Counted from the stretch's first letter, positions 21,155 through 30,763 are shown. The stretch is 64,000 nucleotides of DNA from Rhodovulum imhoffii (GCF_003046545.1 NZ_QAAA01000002.1:186001-250000); one strand, 5' to 3'. Numbers and translations are program-made. The notes: generated by a model not told the origin, from the letters alone.

Positions 21155-23674
21155 TCAGTAAAGCCCCCCCGAGGACAGCGACCCGAAGTTCGCCTTCGGC
21201 CCGACCCGTGCTTTGCGGCCGCTGGATGTCGTGACCTCGACCGGCGCCTCTTCGTCGCCCTCTCCGGGCTTGAAGAGCGGCAGGTTCGCCCCCATGGCAA
21301 AGCCGCCATCGATGACCGCAGCCAGTCCGAATACCGGCACGCTGTCATTACGGAAATACTCTGCCACCACGTTCGGGCCGGAAGCATTGTCTGGCAGGCG
21401 GGCGCCGGAATAGCGGTCGATCTTGATGAAGTAACCGCCCGGAGGCACCTCGAATGGACCGCCGCCGTATTTCTTGACGGCAAGTTTCATGAAATCGTTG
21501 AACACGGGTCCACACATGCTGCTGCCAAAGGCGCTCCGCCCCAGCGGACGCGGCTGATCGTAGCCCATGTAGCATCCGGCCACGATATTGGAGGTAAACC
21601 CGATGAACCAGACATCCTTCGCGTCATTGGTCGTGCCGGTCTTGCCGGCGGTCGGCACCGGCAGATTGATGACTTTGGAGGCGGTACCGCGTTCCACCAC
21701 GCCGCGCATCATCGAGGTCAACTGGTAAGCGGTGATGGCATTCATGACGCGCTCCCGCTCTGAGACAATGGCCGGGGCCCTGCCCGCGGGCAGATCATTC
21801 CGGGTGCACTCGGTACAGCGGCGAATATCGTGGCGATAGATGGTCTTGCCCCAGCGATCCTGCACCCGGTCCACCAGCGTCGGGGCAACCCGCTCACCGC
21901 CATTGGCGAACATCGCGTACGCCGCCACCATCCGGTAAAGCGTGGTTTCCTGGCTGCCCAGCGCATTGGCCAGGAAGGGTTGCATGCGGTCATACACGCC
22001 AAACCGCTCGGCATAGCCCGCGACAGTCTCCATCCCGATTTCCTGCGCAAGACGCACGGTCATCAGGTTGCGCGACCGTTCGATCCCCGTGCGCAGGGGG
22101 GCGGGGCCATAAAAGCGGTTACTGGCATTCTTGGGCCGCCAGATGCCCGCGCCGGTCTTCACCTCTATCGGTGCGTCGATCACGATGGTTGCGGGGGTAA
22201 ATCCACTGTCCAGCGCCGCAGCATAGACGAAAGGCTTGAAGCTCGACCCCGGCTGGCGGGTGGCCTGCGTGGCCCGGTTGAAGACGGAGTACTGGTAGGA
22301 AAAGCCCCCCTGCATGGCAAGGACGCGCCCGGTGTTCACGTCCATCGCCACAAACCCGCCCTGGATACGCGGCACCTGCCGCAGCGACCAGTTCAGGACC
22401 TGACCATCCGAGATCAAGCGGCGCACATGCACCACATCGCCGGATTTGAAATTGTCCTGAAAACTGCCGCGCATCCACGCGATATCGGAGCGGGGGACGA
22501 TGGAAGGATCCTCGGCGGTGTCGCGCACCCCCTCGATCCCCACGCGCATTTGCTGGGTTCCCACCTTAAGAACCACCGCCGGATACCAGCCTTCGACATC
22601 CCGGGAAACCTCCGTCGCCGCGAGAGCTTCGCGCCAGTCCGCCTCGCGCTCCAGCAGGGCCGGGTCGATCGTCTTGCCGGTGCCGCGCCATATTCCCAAC
22701 CCCCGGTCGTAACTTTCCAAACCCTCGCGCAAGGCACGGGCGGCCTCCGCCTGGAGTTCGCGGTCCAGCGTGGCGCGAATGGTCAGCCCTCCACCGAAAA
22801 ATTCCTCTTCACCGAAATTTTCGCTCAGCTGGCGGCGGATCTCGTCGGTGAAGTAATCGCGCGGCGGCAAGCTGTCCCGGTAGGGGGTATAATCGCCGTT
22901 TTGCACGGTCCGGAGCGGCGCGGCCAGCGCCGCATCGAAAACCGTGCGGTCAAGATAGCCGTTCTCGAACATCTCGCGCAGGACGAAGTTGCGCCGTTCG
23001 ACGGCACGCTCCGTCTGACGCACAGGATGGTAATTTGACGGCGCCTTGGGCAGCGCGGCGAGGTAGGCCGCCTCCTCCGGGCGCAATTCGCCAAGGGTCT
23101 TGTTGAAATACGTCTGTGCAGCCGCAGCCACGCCATAAGAGTTCTGGCCAAGAAAAATCTCGTTGAGATAGAGTTCAAGGATCTTTTCCTTGCTCAGGGT
23201 CTTCTCGATTCGTGTCGCCAGAATCAGTTCCTTGACCTTGCGCTCCCCGGTCCGTTCGCCGCCCAGCAGGAAGTTCTTCATGACCTGCTGGGTAATGGTC
23301 GAGGCGCCGCGCACCGTTTCGCCACGGGTACGGATGGCTTCGATTCCGGCGGCGATGATGCCGCGCGCGTCGAACCCCGGATGGGTATAAAAATTCTTGT
23401 CCTCCGCGGAAATGAACGCCTGTTTCACAAGATCGGGGATTTCGTCTGCCGGAGCGTACAGGCGCCGTTCAACGGCGAATTCATCGATGATGCGGCCCTC
23501 GCCGGTGTAGATACGGCTGATCGTTTTCGGGGCGTAGCTGGCAAGATCCTCGTGATCGGGCAAATCGCGCGCATACATCCAGAACAGCGCGCCCACCATC
23601 AGCGCCACCGCCAGAACCCCGACGGTCAGCAGACTGAAGACAGCCCCGATAAAGGATAGAAGAAAACGAACCAC
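21155..23674 (-). CDS. mrcA: Penicillin-binding protein 1A
   Basis: An 839-residue bifunctional peptidoglycan synthase. One N-terminal membrane segment (about 5-33) is followed by a GT51 glycosyltransferase domain (AFISAEDKNFYTHPGFD with the catalytic Glu, then STITQQVMKNFLLGGERT), an OB-like insert and a C-terminal transpeptidase domain with SxxK in RQPGSSFKPFVYA, the SRN motif in GIERSRNLMTVR, and KTG in TAGKTGTTNDAKDVWF. The start is a GTG at 23674 after a G-rich stretch. It polymerises and cross-links glycan strands at the inner membrane. In relatives an amidase gene often sits upstream of this gene; here an aminotransferase gene takes that place. Confidence 0.95.
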   Translation of the reverse strand: MVRFLLSFIGAVFSLLTVGVLAVALMVGALFWMYARDLPDHEDLASYAPKTISRIYTGEGRIIDEFAVERRLYAPADEIPDLVKQAFISAEDKNFYTHPGFDARGIIAAGIEAIRTRGETVRGASTITQQVMKNFLLGGERTGERKVKELILATRIEKTLSKEKILELYLNEIFLGQNSYGVAAAAQTYFNKTLGELRPEEAAYLAALPKAPSNYHPVRQTERAVERRNFVLREMFENGYLDRTVFDAALAAPLRTVQNGDYTPYRDSLPPRDYFTDEIRRQLSENFGEEEFFGGGLTIRATLDRELQAEAARALREGLESYDRGLGIWRGTGKTIDPALLEREADWREALAATEVSRDVEGWYPAVVLKVGTQQMRVGIEGVRDTAEDPSIVPRSDIAWMRGSFQDNFKSGDVVHVRRLISDGQVLNWSLRQVPRIQGGFVAMDVNTGRVLAMQGGFSYQYSVFNRATQATRQPGSSFKPFVYAAALDSGFTPATIVIDAPIEVKTGAGIWRPKNASNRFYGPAPLRTGIERSRNLMTVRLAQEIGMETVAGYAERFGVYDRMQPFLANALGSQETTLYRMVAAYAMFANGGERVAPTLVDRVQDRWGKTIYRHDIRRCTECTRNDLPAGRAPAIVSERERVMNAITAYQLTSMMRGVVERGTASKVINLPVPTAGKTGTTNDAKDVWFIGFTSNIVAGCYMGYDQPRPLGRSAFGSSMCGPVFNDFMKLAVKKYGGGPFEVPPGGYFIKIDRYSGARLPDNASGPNVVAEYFRNDSVPVFGLAAVIDGGFAMGANLPLFKPGEGDEEAPVEVTTSSGRKARVGPKANFGSLSSGGLY

Positions 23675-23764
23675 GCGCGCCCCCGATTGATGATGGCGCT
23701 TGTATACGCGTCCGGCGGGGATGCGTCAAAAGCAACCCGCATGGTCGGGTTCGTTTTCCGCCGC

Positions 23765-24907
23765 TCAGGCGCGATTTCGCATGAACAGGGTCAACCGGCT
23801 CAGGCCTTCGCGGATGCGCGCGGTAGACTGTGCATAGGAAAATCTCAGCGTACCGGCGCCCCGGTCGGGGTCGAAATCCATGCCGGGCGTCACGGCGACA
23901 CCGGCCCTGTCCAGAATTTCACGCGCGAAAGCGCGGCTGTCATCGGTTATGCCGGAAACATCGGCATATACGTAGAAGGCCCCGTCCGGCGGCGCGATCT
24001 TCGTGAACCCTGCCCCTGGAAGCCCTTCCAGCATCAGGCGGCGGTTTTCCCGGTAGACGGCCATGTTGGCCTCCAGCTCTTCGGTGCAATCCATCGCCGC
24101 CGCGGCGACGACCTGGCTGGCATGGGGGGTACAGATGAAAAGGTTCTGGGCCAGCCGTTCGATCCGCCGGACATGGCTTTGGGGAACCACCATCCACCCC
24201 ACGCGCCATCCGGTCATGGAGAAATACTTGGAAAACGAGTTGATGACATAAACATCGTCGGAAATTTCCAGGGCGGTGACCGCCTTCTTGTCGTATTCGA
24301 TCCCGTGGTAGATTTCGTCAGAGATGAAGGCGGTGTTTTGCCCGTGGCAGGTGTCGATCAGCGCGTCCAGCGCATCGCGGTCCAGCATCGTGCCGGAAGG
24401 GTTGGCCGGCGACGCCACCATAAGCCCGTCGAGATCGGCAGGCAGATCGGCAGGCACGGGTTGCAGACGGTTTTCCGCGCGCGCTTCCAGCATGACCGGG
24501 ACAATGCCCAAAGCCGAAAGAATCTGGCGGTAGGACGGGTAACCGGGCGCCCCGATTCCCACCCTGTCGCCCGTGTCGAACAGCGAAGTGAACGCCAGCA
24601 GAAATCCCCCCGAAGAACCGGGCGTCACCACTACCCGGCCCGGATCGAGATCCACGTCATACCACTCCCCGTAAAGTTGCGCGATCCGGGCGCGCAGGGC
24701 CGGCAGGCCCAGCCCCACAGTATATCCCAGCGGGTCCCGCCCTAACACCTCTGCCAGCGCGGCGCGGGCGGCGGCGGGCGCGGGCGTACCGGGCTGACCC
24801 ACCTCCATGTGCACGATGTCCCGACCTTCGGCCTCGGCCCGGCGCGCGGCCTCCATCACATCCATCACAATGAAGGGATCGACCTCGCCCCGGCTTGAAA
24901 CTCGCAT
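23765..24907 (-). CDS. Pyridoxal phosphate-dependent aminotransferase, class I/II
   Basis: A 380-residue fold-type I aminotransferase. NSFSKYFSMTGWRVGW contains the PLP-binding Lys, SPANPSGTML is the conserved Asn-Pro segment, and FISDEIYHGIEYD carries the Asp that contacts the pyridine nitrogen; TLRFSYAQ near the end holds the Arg that binds the substrate carboxylate. The start at 24907 has GAGAGGA upstream. The closest named relatives are aspartate/aromatic aminotransferases, but substrate cannot be fixed. It is divergent from the M48 protease gene with 59 bases between starts, leaving little room for two separate promoters. Confidence 0.88.
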   Translation of the reverse strand: MRVSSRGEVDPFIVMDVMEAARRAEAEGRDIVHMEVGQPGTPAPAAARAALAEVLGRDPLGYTVGLGLPALRARIAQLYGEWYDVDLDPGRVVVTPGSSGGFLLAFTSLFDTGDRVGIGAPGYPSYRQILSALGIVPVMLEARAENRLQPVPADLPADLDGLMVASPANPSGTMLDRDALDALIDTCHGQNTAFISDEIYHGIEYDKKAVTALEISDDVYVINSFSKYFSMTGWRVGWMVVPQSHVRRIERLAQNLFICTPHASQVVAAAAMDCTEELEANMAVYRENRRLMLEGLPGAGFTKIAPPDGAFYVYADVSGITDDSRAFAREILDRAGVAVTPGMDFDPDRGAGTLRFSYAQSTARIREGLSRLTLFMRNRA

Positions 24908-24966
24908 CGCGTCCTCTCTACGGTGTAGGCATGGGCGCGTTGTTTCAGCCGGAAGGAGAAAGGTCA

Positions 24967-26298
24967 ATGCCGCGTTGGGTGCATATCCCCCGAACCGGAC
25001 TGCTGGCCGCGCTGCTGCTGGCCCTCTGGTTGCCTTCGGCCCGGGGCCAAAGCCTGATCCGTGACGCCGAGATCGAATACGCCCTGCATGAACTGGCCCG
25101 CCCCGTCATCTCCGCCGCCGGCCTCAACCCCGCGACGCTGCGGGTGATGATCCTCAACGACAGTTCCATGAACGCGTTCGTCGCCGACCACCGGACGGTG
25201 TTCCTGCATTCCGGGCTGCTGTTAAGGCTGGAAACCCCCGCACAGGTACAGGCGGTCATTGCCCACGAACTGGCGCATATCGCCAACGGGCACATCACCC
25301 GACGCATGGCGAATTTGCGCGGGGCGCGCTCCATCGGAGCGATCGGGCTGGTCCTGGCCGCGGCTGCGGCCTCCGTCGACGCCAGAGCGGGGGTGGGCGT
25401 GGCAATCGGGACAGCCTCCACCGCACAGCGGCTGTTCTTTGCCCACACCCGCGCCGAGGAAGCCGCCGCCGACCAGTCCGGCGTGCGTTTCATGGCCGAT
25501 GCGGGGGTGGATCCGAATGCCATGATCGAAGTTCTGGAACTGTTCCGCGGGCAGGAAGCCCTGAGCGTCTCCCGCAGGGACCCTTATGCGCTGACTCATC
25601 CGCTGTCATCAGAACGGCTGCGGGCGCTTAAAGGCTACGCTGCGGGTTATTCCGGCGGATCGGAAAGCGCCAGTTCCCGCTACTGGCATGCCCGCGCGCG
25701 CGGCAAGCTGGAGGCCTTCCTGCGCAACCCCTCCTACACATTGCGCAAGATCGGACGCTCGGACACTTCGGATGTGGCGCTGATGCGCCGTGCCATCGCC
25801 TATCACCGTCAACCCGATACCGCCAAGGCCATGAAGGCAATCGATCAACTGGCCGCCAACCGCCCCAAGGATCCTTTCGTGCATGAATTACGCGGGCAAA
25901 TCCTTCTGGAATCGCGCCAGTTTTCCGCAGCGGTGAACGCCTATGAACGCGCCGTGTCGCTCGCCCCCAAACACCCCCTGATCCTGTCCGGTTACGGGCG
26001 CGCCCTTCTGGCGCTGAACACCGCCGGCGCAGACCGCAAGGCGCTGGCCGTACTGGAACGCGCCCATGCCCGCGACCCCTACGACCCGCGCATGCTGCGC
26101 GATCTCGCCCAGGTCCACGCAAGGCTGGGGCAGAACGGGCTTGCCTCGGTCGCGACCGCCGAACGCTATGCCCTTGGGGGCCGGCTGACCGACGCCGCCG
26201 TCCACGCGAAACGGGCGGAAGGGCTGCTGGCGCGCGGCTCTCCCGGCTGGCTGCGTGCCCAGGATATCCTTGGCGCCGCTGCGCAGGCCAAAAGATGA
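24967..26298 (+). CDS. M48 family periplasmic metalloprotease with TPR region (BepA-like)
   Basis: A 443-residue protein. A signal peptide (about residues 1-27, ending near ARG-QSL) is followed by an M48 peptidase domain with zinc site HELAH at 100-104 and the third ligand Glu in TRAEEAAAD. The C-terminal part (about 255-430) looks like TPR repeats (PFVHELRGQILLESRQFSAAVNAYERAVSLAP). The layout matches BepA/YfgC, which proofreads outer-membrane proteins such as LptD. Both TPR content and signal peptide support a periplasmic quality-control role. AAGGAG precedes the ATG. Its stop overlaps the following thioredoxin-fold gene by 4 bases. Confidence 0.9.
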   Translation: MPRWVHIPRTGLLAALLLALWLPSARGQSLIRDAEIEYALHELARPVISAAGLNPATLRVMILNDSSMNAFVADHRTVFLHSGLLLRLETPAQVQAVIAHELAHIANGHITRRMANLRGARSIGAIGLVLAAAAASVDARAGVGVAIGTASTAQRLFFAHTRAEEAAADQSGVRFMADAGVDPNAMIEVLELFRGQEALSVSRRDPYALTHPLSSERLRALKGYAAGYSGGSESASSRYWHARARGKLEAFLRNPSYTLRKIGRSDTSDVALMRRAIAYHRQPDTAKAMKAIDQLAANRPKDPFVHELRGQILLESRQFSAAVNAYERAVSLAPKHPLILSGYGRALLALNTAGADRKALAVLERAHARDPYDPRMLRDLAQVHARLGQNGLASVATAERYALGGRLTDAAVHAKRAEGLLARGSPGWLRAQDILGAAAQAKR

Positions 26299-27005
26299 AA
26301 TACATCCTCCCCTTCCTGCTGCTGGCCATACCGGCCGGCGCGCTTGAGCTTTCCCCCGAACAACGCAACGCCTTCGGTGCCGAACTGCGCAGTTATCTGC
26401 TGGAGCATCCGGAGGTGGTCCGGGAGGCATTGCGCCAGGCCGAAACACATCGTTATACCCGCGAAGCGCAAAACGATCTGGCGCGCCTTAACGAAAACGC
26501 CGGGGCGCTGTTCGACTCGCCCCAGGACTGGGCCGAAGGCAGGGGCGATGTGACTCTCGTCGCCTTCGTCGATTACGCCTGTGCTTCCTGTGCGGACATG
26601 CCGGCCGTGGCCCGCGCAATGGCCACGCGGGACACGGCCTTGCGGATCGTGATGAAAGACTACGCCCCCGGCCCTGAAACCGGCGCCGCCCGCCTTGCCC
26701 AGGCCATTTTGCATGTCGACGGGCCAGACGCCTACCTGAAGGCACAGCGGGCGCTTTTCGCCCTACCCGACCACACCCCCACGACCCTGAGAGCCCTGGC
26801 CCACCGGATCAGTACGGCCCCCCAGGCCGTTCTGACCCACATGGAAGCCCCGGAAACCCACGCCACCATCGCCCGCACTGCCAGACTGGCCAGAACCCTC
26901 GATCTTGGGCCGGCCCCGGTCTGGGTGCTGCCGGACGCGCTGGTACGGGGCGATGTACCCCCGATCGCCCTGACCCGTGCCATCGACCGAACACGGTCCC
27001 GATAA
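26295..27005 (+). CDS. DsbA-like thioredoxin-fold protein with CASC motif
   Basis: A 236-residue secreted protein: a short signal peptide (ending near PAGA-LEL), an N-terminal helical region (LEHPEVVREALRQAE), and a DsbA-type fold with CASC at 96-99 in FVDYACASCADMP. The loop APVWVLP probably contains the cis-Pro. The neighbour after it is a paralogue with the same design but a CPYC site; this copy is more divergent, especially in the C-terminal half. It is translationally coupled to the M48 protease (ATGA overlap), so a role in disulfide handling of the protease's clients is plausible. Activity as an oxidase or isomerase is not certain. Confidence 0.8.
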   Translation: MKYILPFLLLAIPAGALELSPEQRNAFGAELRSYLLEHPEVVREALRQAETHRYTREAQNDLARLNENAGALFDSPQDWAEGRGDVTLVAFVDYACASCADMPAVARAMATRDTALRIVMKDYAPGPETGAARLAQAILHVDGPDAYLKAQRALFALPDHTPTTLRALAHRISTAPQAVLTHMEAPETHATIARTARLARTLDLGPAPVWVLPDALVRGDVPPIALTRAIDRTRSR

Positions 27006-27071
27006 CCACCCCTTGGCCCGGCGCGGCGAATATGCTGCAAAGGTTCCATACCAACCAGAACGGAGATCCCG

Positions 27072-27821
27072 ATGATCCGCCCTGCCCTGACCGCCGCCGC
27101 CTTCGGCCTTGTCCTCGCCGCCCCTGCCGGGGCCCTCGACCTGACAAACATGTCCGGTCCGGAGCGCGACGCCTTTCGGGACGAGGTGCGCGCCTATCTT
27201 CTCGATCATCCCGAAGTGCTGATGGAGGCTATCTCCGTTCTGGAACAGCGCCAGGCCGAAGCCGAAGCCGTGAGCGACGCCGAACTGATCGCCGTCAATG
27301 CCGAAGATATCTTCAACGATCCTCACTCTTTTGTCGGCGGCAATCCGCAGGGTGACGTCACGCTGGTGGAATTCACCGACTACCGCTGCCCTTACTGCCG
27401 CAAGGCCCACGAGGAAGTGAAGAAATTGCTGGAAGCTGACGGGAACGTGCGTTTCGTACTCAAGGAGTTCCCAATTCTGAGCGAGGATTCGGTGCGTGCC
27501 TCCCGTTTTGCGATCGCGACTTTGCAAACGGAAGGCAACGACGCCTACCGGAAGGTTTCCGACGCGCTGATCCATCTGCGCGGACCGGTCAACGAAAGCG
27601 CGCTGCGACAGATCGCCGAAGACGCGGGATTCGACCCCGCGCCGTCCCTTGCACGGATGGAAGCGCCGGAAATTGATGATATCATAAATGAAAACAGGGA
27701 ATTGGCGCAAAGATTGCAAATTTCCGGCACCCCGACCTTCATCCTGAAATCGCAGATGATCCGTGGCTATGTGCCGCTGGCAGAGCTTCAGGAAACGGTT
27801 GCAAACGAACGCGCACAATAG
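27072..27821 (+). CDS. DsbA family thiol:disulfide oxidoreductase (CPYC)
   Basis: A 249-residue periplasmic protein with signal peptide (cleavage near AGA-LDL), an N-terminal helical extension (YLLDHPEVLMEAISVLEQRQAE) and a thioredoxin/DsbA fold with CPYC at 106-109 in EFTDYRCPYCRKAH. The cis-Pro loop GTPTFIL is intact. This layout is that of the ScsC/BdbD-like DsbA group with an N-terminal extension, some of which oligomerise and act as isomerases; which activity applies here is unknown. GGAG precedes the ATG. It lies 66 bases after its divergent paralogue and is followed by a hairpin. Confidence 0.88.
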   Translation: MIRPALTAAAFGLVLAAPAGALDLTNMSGPERDAFRDEVRAYLLDHPEVLMEAISVLEQRQAEAEAVSDAELIAVNAEDIFNDPHSFVGGNPQGDVTLVEFTDYRCPYCRKAHEEVKKLLEADGNVRFVLKEFPILSEDSVRASRFAIATLQTEGNDAYRKVSDALIHLRGPVNESALRQIAEDAGFDPAPSLARMEAPEIDDIINENRELAQRLQISGTPTFILKSQMIRGYVPLAELQETVANERAQ

Positions 27822-27833
27822 GCAATCTTCCGC

Positions 27834-27855
27834 CAGTGACGCCTGAGCGTCACTG
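27834..27855 (+). terminator. Perfect hairpin after the CPYC thioredoxin-fold gene
   Basis: CAGTGACGC and GCGTCACTG make a 9-base perfect stem around CTGA, 12 bases after the stop. Only a short T-run follows (CCATTTGG), so it is a moderate intrinsic terminator or an RNA-stabilising 3' end. Confidence 0.6.
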
Positions 27856-27941
27856 CCATTTGGACGCACCCCACTGGTATCGGAGGGGCAATCCGGTACC
27901 AATGTAAGGGTGCGATCAACGCGCTTGCCACAGGAGAAACC

Positions 27942-28232
27942 ATGACTCAGGTTTTCAAAAACTATCCCGCGCTTTCCAAGCAAAGCCGCTTTTTTACCGA
28001 CGTGGAAAAGGACGGCGTCGCCGCCAGCCCCACCCCGTTCTCCGACATGCTGGGTTTTGACCTGCTGTCCGACCGCAAGCCCGACATCGATCTGATGACC
28101 GACGACCCGACGCCGTTCTCCACGCGCTTCGGCTGGCCAGTGCTTTCGGACCGCAAGCCCAATGTCGAACTGATGACCGACGACCCGACACCGCTGTCGT
28201 CCCGCTTTGGATGGAACGTCCTGCGCGGCTAA
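27942..28232 (+). CDS. Small protein with tandem 26-residue repeats, unknown function
   Basis: A 96-residue protein I do not recognise. After a 28-residue lead it consists of 2.6 tandem copies of a 26-residue unit: residues 29-54, 55-80 and the partial 81-96. Each has the core PTPFS-x-x-x-GF/GW-x-x-LSDRKP-[DN]-[IV]-[DE]-LMTD. It is acidic to neutral, has no Cys, no signal peptide and no membrane segment. A good ribosome binding site (CAGGAG, 5 bases before ATG) and a very strong terminator right after the stop argue for a real, separately expressed gene. It stands alone between a hairpin and its terminator, facing ispG. Possible uses include a binding scaffold or a short-motif repeat protein; no function is claimed. 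Confidence 0.75.
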   Translation: MTQVFKNYPALSKQSRFFTDVEKDGVAASPTPFSDMLGFDLLSDRKPDIDLMTDDPTPFSTRFGWPVLSDRKPNVELMTDDPTPLSSRFGWNVLRG

Positions 28233-28238
28233 ACGCAA

Positions 28239-28272
28239 AGACGCCCCGCCGATGGCGGGGCGTCTGCTTTTT
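28239..28272 (+). terminator. Strong Rho-independent terminator
   Basis: AGACGCCCCGCC pairs with GGCGGGGCGTCT (12 bases) around a GAT loop, followed within 3 bases by TTTTT. It ends the repeat-protein gene and could also serve ispG from the other side. Confidence 0.95.
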
Positions 28273-28286
28273 GGACAAACCCGCCT

Positions 28287-29417
28287 TTATTCTGCCGCTT
28301 GCGGCGTAGCAGCGGATGCCTCGATCTCCGCGGCTTTCTTCTCAACCTGTTCCACGATGTGATCGATCATCTCTTCGTTCGAGATCCGGTGGTCCTGTTT
28401 CCCGGCCAGATAGACCATCCCGTTGCCGCCCCCACCGCCGGTGAACCCGACATCGGTCATCAGCGCCTCCCCCGGACCATTCACGACACACCCGATGATC
28501 GACAGGCTCATCGGGGTCTTGATGTGTTCCAGCCGCCTTTCAAGCGTTTCAACCGTCTTGATGACATCAAACCCCTGTCGCGCGCAGGATGGGCAGGAAA
28601 TGATGTTCACCCCACGGTGGCGCAGGCCGAGGGCCTTGAGGATCTCATAGCCGACTTTCACCTCTTCGACCGGATGCGCCGAAAGCGACACGCGGATCGT
28701 GTCCCCGACCCCCGCCCAGAGCAGGTTGCCCAAGCCGATGGCGGACTTGATCGTACCCGTCATCAACCCCCCGGCCTCGGTAATGCCAAGGTGCAGCGGC
28801 GCATCCGTGGCCTCGGCAATCCCCTGATAGGCGGCGGCGGCCAGAAAGACGTCCGATGCCTTCACGCTGATCTTGAACTCGTGAAAGTCGTTATCCTCGA
28901 GGATGCGAATATGTTCGAGCGCGCTTTCCACCATCGCTTCGGGGCACGGCTCACCGTATTTTTCCAGCAAGTGCTTTTCGAGACTGCCCGCGTTGACCCC
29001 GATCCGCATGGAGCAACCATGGTCGCGCGCAGCCTTGATGACCTCTTTCACGCGCCTCTCATCCCCGATATTTCCGGGATTGATCCGCAAACAGGCGGCC
29101 CCGGCTTCGGCGGCCTCGATCCCGCGCTTGTAGTGGAAATGGATATCCGCAACGATCGGAACCGGGCTTTCCGCAACGATCGTTTTCAACGCGGCAGACG
29201 AATCCGCGTCAGGAACAGAAACACGGACGATATCCGCCCCGGCCTCGGCGGCGGCCTGGACCTGTCCGATGGTCCCCTTGATATCGGTGGTCACAGTGTT
29301 GGTCATGGTCTGCACCGAGATCGGCGCATCGCCCCCGACAGGGACCGGACCAACGTGGATTTTACGGGATTTTCGGCGTTCTATATTGCGCCAGGGGCGC
29401 ACGGCGTTCAGCGACAT
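28287..29417 (-). CDS. ispG: 4-hydroxy-3-methylbut-2-en-1-yl diphosphate synthase
   Basis: A 376-residue IspG (GcpE) of the two-domain bacterial type. An N-terminal TIM barrel ([40 protein letters not shown]) is followed by a C-terminal iron-sulfur domain with cluster cysteines in [11 protein letters not shown] and [12 protein letters not shown]. It makes HMBPP in the MEP route to isoprenoids using electrons from ferredoxin or flavodoxin. AGGG lies upstream of the ATG. The RodZ-like gene precedes it on the same strand with 79 bases between, a frequent pairing in alphaproteobacteria. Confidence 0.97.
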   Translation of the reverse strand: MSLNAVRPWRNIERRKSRKIHVGPVPVGGDAPISVQTMTNTVTTDIKGTIGQVQAAAEAGADIVRVSVPDADSSAALKTIVAESPVPIVADIHFHYKRGIEAAEAGAACLRINPGNIGDERRVKEVIKAARDHGCSMRIGVNAGSLEKHLLEKYGEPCPEAMVESALEHIRILEDNDFHEFKISVKASDVFLAAAAYQGIAEATDAPLHLGITEAGGLMTGTIKSAIGLGNLLWAGVGDTIRVSLSAHPVEEVKVGYEILKALGLRHRGVNIISCPSCARQGFDVIKTVETLERRLEHIKTPMSLSIIGCVVNGPGEALMTDVGFTGGGGGNGMVYLAGKQDHRISNEEMIDHIVEQVEKKAAEIEASAATPQAAE

Positions 29418-29496
29418 GGAAACCCTGCCTGCGGCTGGTGAAGTCGTCCCCTGAATAAAGGATTACGCCTGGAGACGCAACGCGGCACCGCCCCCG

Positions 29497-30648
29497 CTAT
29501 TGCGACCCGGTGCCACCCTGCGCCTGCGCAACGGCAATGGCGCTGGCCAGTGCCGGATCGGCATCCGGATCCGCGAGATCATAGGCAGCAACCAGGTCCC
29601 CGGCCCCCAGGCTGACATTCTTGGCAACACGGGCACCGGGCAGTGCCGGACCGTAGGTCTTTTCTCCGACGGAAAAATAAACCGCCCCGGAATTTCCGGC
29701 GCGCAGCACAGGCGGCTGCTCCGTTTGGGGAACGACATAGCGTTCCCCCGCATCCAGGATCTTTTCAAACAGCACCGCACCGTCAGCCGCGCTCACACGT
29801 ATCCAAGCCGGACGCACCGCCAGAACCGAAACCTCCGGCACCCCCCCGGCAAGGACCCGAACCTGCGACTCTTCCGGCGCTGCAACTCCCCCGCTTTCGG
29901 CAAACACCGGCGGATGAGGGTCGGCGGCCCGATCCGCAAACGCCCCGACACGGTCCGGTTTGAGCGCGGCAATGGGCCCATCGCGCGCCACCAGCACCGG
30001 GGCCTCCAGCGCCTGAGGGCGATAAAGCCGGGTCATGGCATCAGGGCTTGGGGGGGCAATGTCCGCCTGCGCGACGCCGTGTTCCGAGGTCAGAGGGTCC
30101 ACCTGCACCACCACGCCGGGGGTCTGTTCCACCGGGCTGAGTTGCACACGCTGAATCTGCTTGAAAACCGACCAGCCGCCATAGGCCAGCCCGCTCAACA
30201 GCAAAATCAAAACCAGGACCGAACCGATCGCCCCCGGCTCTACCCGCGACAGGAAGCTGTCGCCCTGGGGCACGAACAGCGCATTCGGATCTGTCAGCGG
30301 ATCACCCGTGGTACGGCGCTCGGTCTTGGGGGCTGAGTCGCAGGGGCGCGGCAACCCGCCTTCCTCGCAGAAACGCCGATATGTAAGGTCCGGATCCAGT
30401 CCGAGATAGCGGGCATAGGAGCGCACGTACCCGGCAATGAAGCCCGGTGTCTCAAACGCGCTGACGTCCAGGTTTTCTATCGCGGCGATATAGGCGGCCT
30501 TTATCTTCAGCTCTCGCTGAACGTCGAGCAAAGATTTGCCCAAGGTTGCGCGCTCCCCGCGCATGACATCGCCAAGACGAAAGTCATTTTCGTCAAAATC
30601 TACAACGGTGCTGTCGGACTCTGCCAACAACTCATGGTGCCCGGCCAT
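29497..30648 (-). CDS. RodZ-like helix-turn-helix membrane protein (DUF4115)
   Basis: A 383-residue protein with a cytoplasmic N-terminal HTH domain (about residues 25-90: LGDVMRGERATLGKSLLDV, GFIAGYVRSYARYLGLD), a single membrane segment (about 139-160), a low-complexity linker, and a C-terminal periplasmic DUF4115 domain (about 270-345). This is the layout of RodZ, which links MreB to the cell-wall elongation machinery; the HTH contacts MreB rather than DNA in E. coli. It precedes ispG on the same strand, as RodZ does in E. coli and many alphaproteobacteria. No MreB gene is present in the window. Confidence 0.85.
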   Translation of the reverse strand: MAGHHELLAESDSTVVDFDENDFRLGDVMRGERATLGKSLLDVQRELKIKAAYIAAIENLDVSAFETPGFIAGYVRSYARYLGLDPDLTYRRFCEEGGLPRPCDSAPKTERRTTGDPLTDPNALFVPQGDSFLSRVEPGAIGSVLVLILLLSGLAYGGWSVFKQIQRVQLSPVEQTPGVVVQVDPLTSEHGVAQADIAPPSPDAMTRLYRPQALEAPVLVARDGPIAALKPDRVGAFADRAADPHPPVFAESGGVAAPEESQVRVLAGGVPEVSVLAVRPAWIRVSAADGAVLFEKILDAGERYVVPQTEQPPVLRAGNSGAVYFSVGEKTYGPALPGARVAKNVSLGAGDLVAAYDLADPDADPALASAIAVAQAQGGTGSQ

Positions 30649-30763
30649 CTAAACTGCCTTGTGCCTGCCACACTGTGTCCCCAAACGGCGGCGTGTCAGA
30701 ATCACCGCCGCCTTGTGGGTTTTTTAACACAGCGCCAGAGTTTTTGCACTGGCAGAAACTTGA

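Noticed and set aside
30649-30763. GC-rich near-palindrome between rodZ and hemA as a terminator
   Set aside because: The GGCGGC/GCCGCC arms are bulged and the T-run lies on the strand opposite to both genes.
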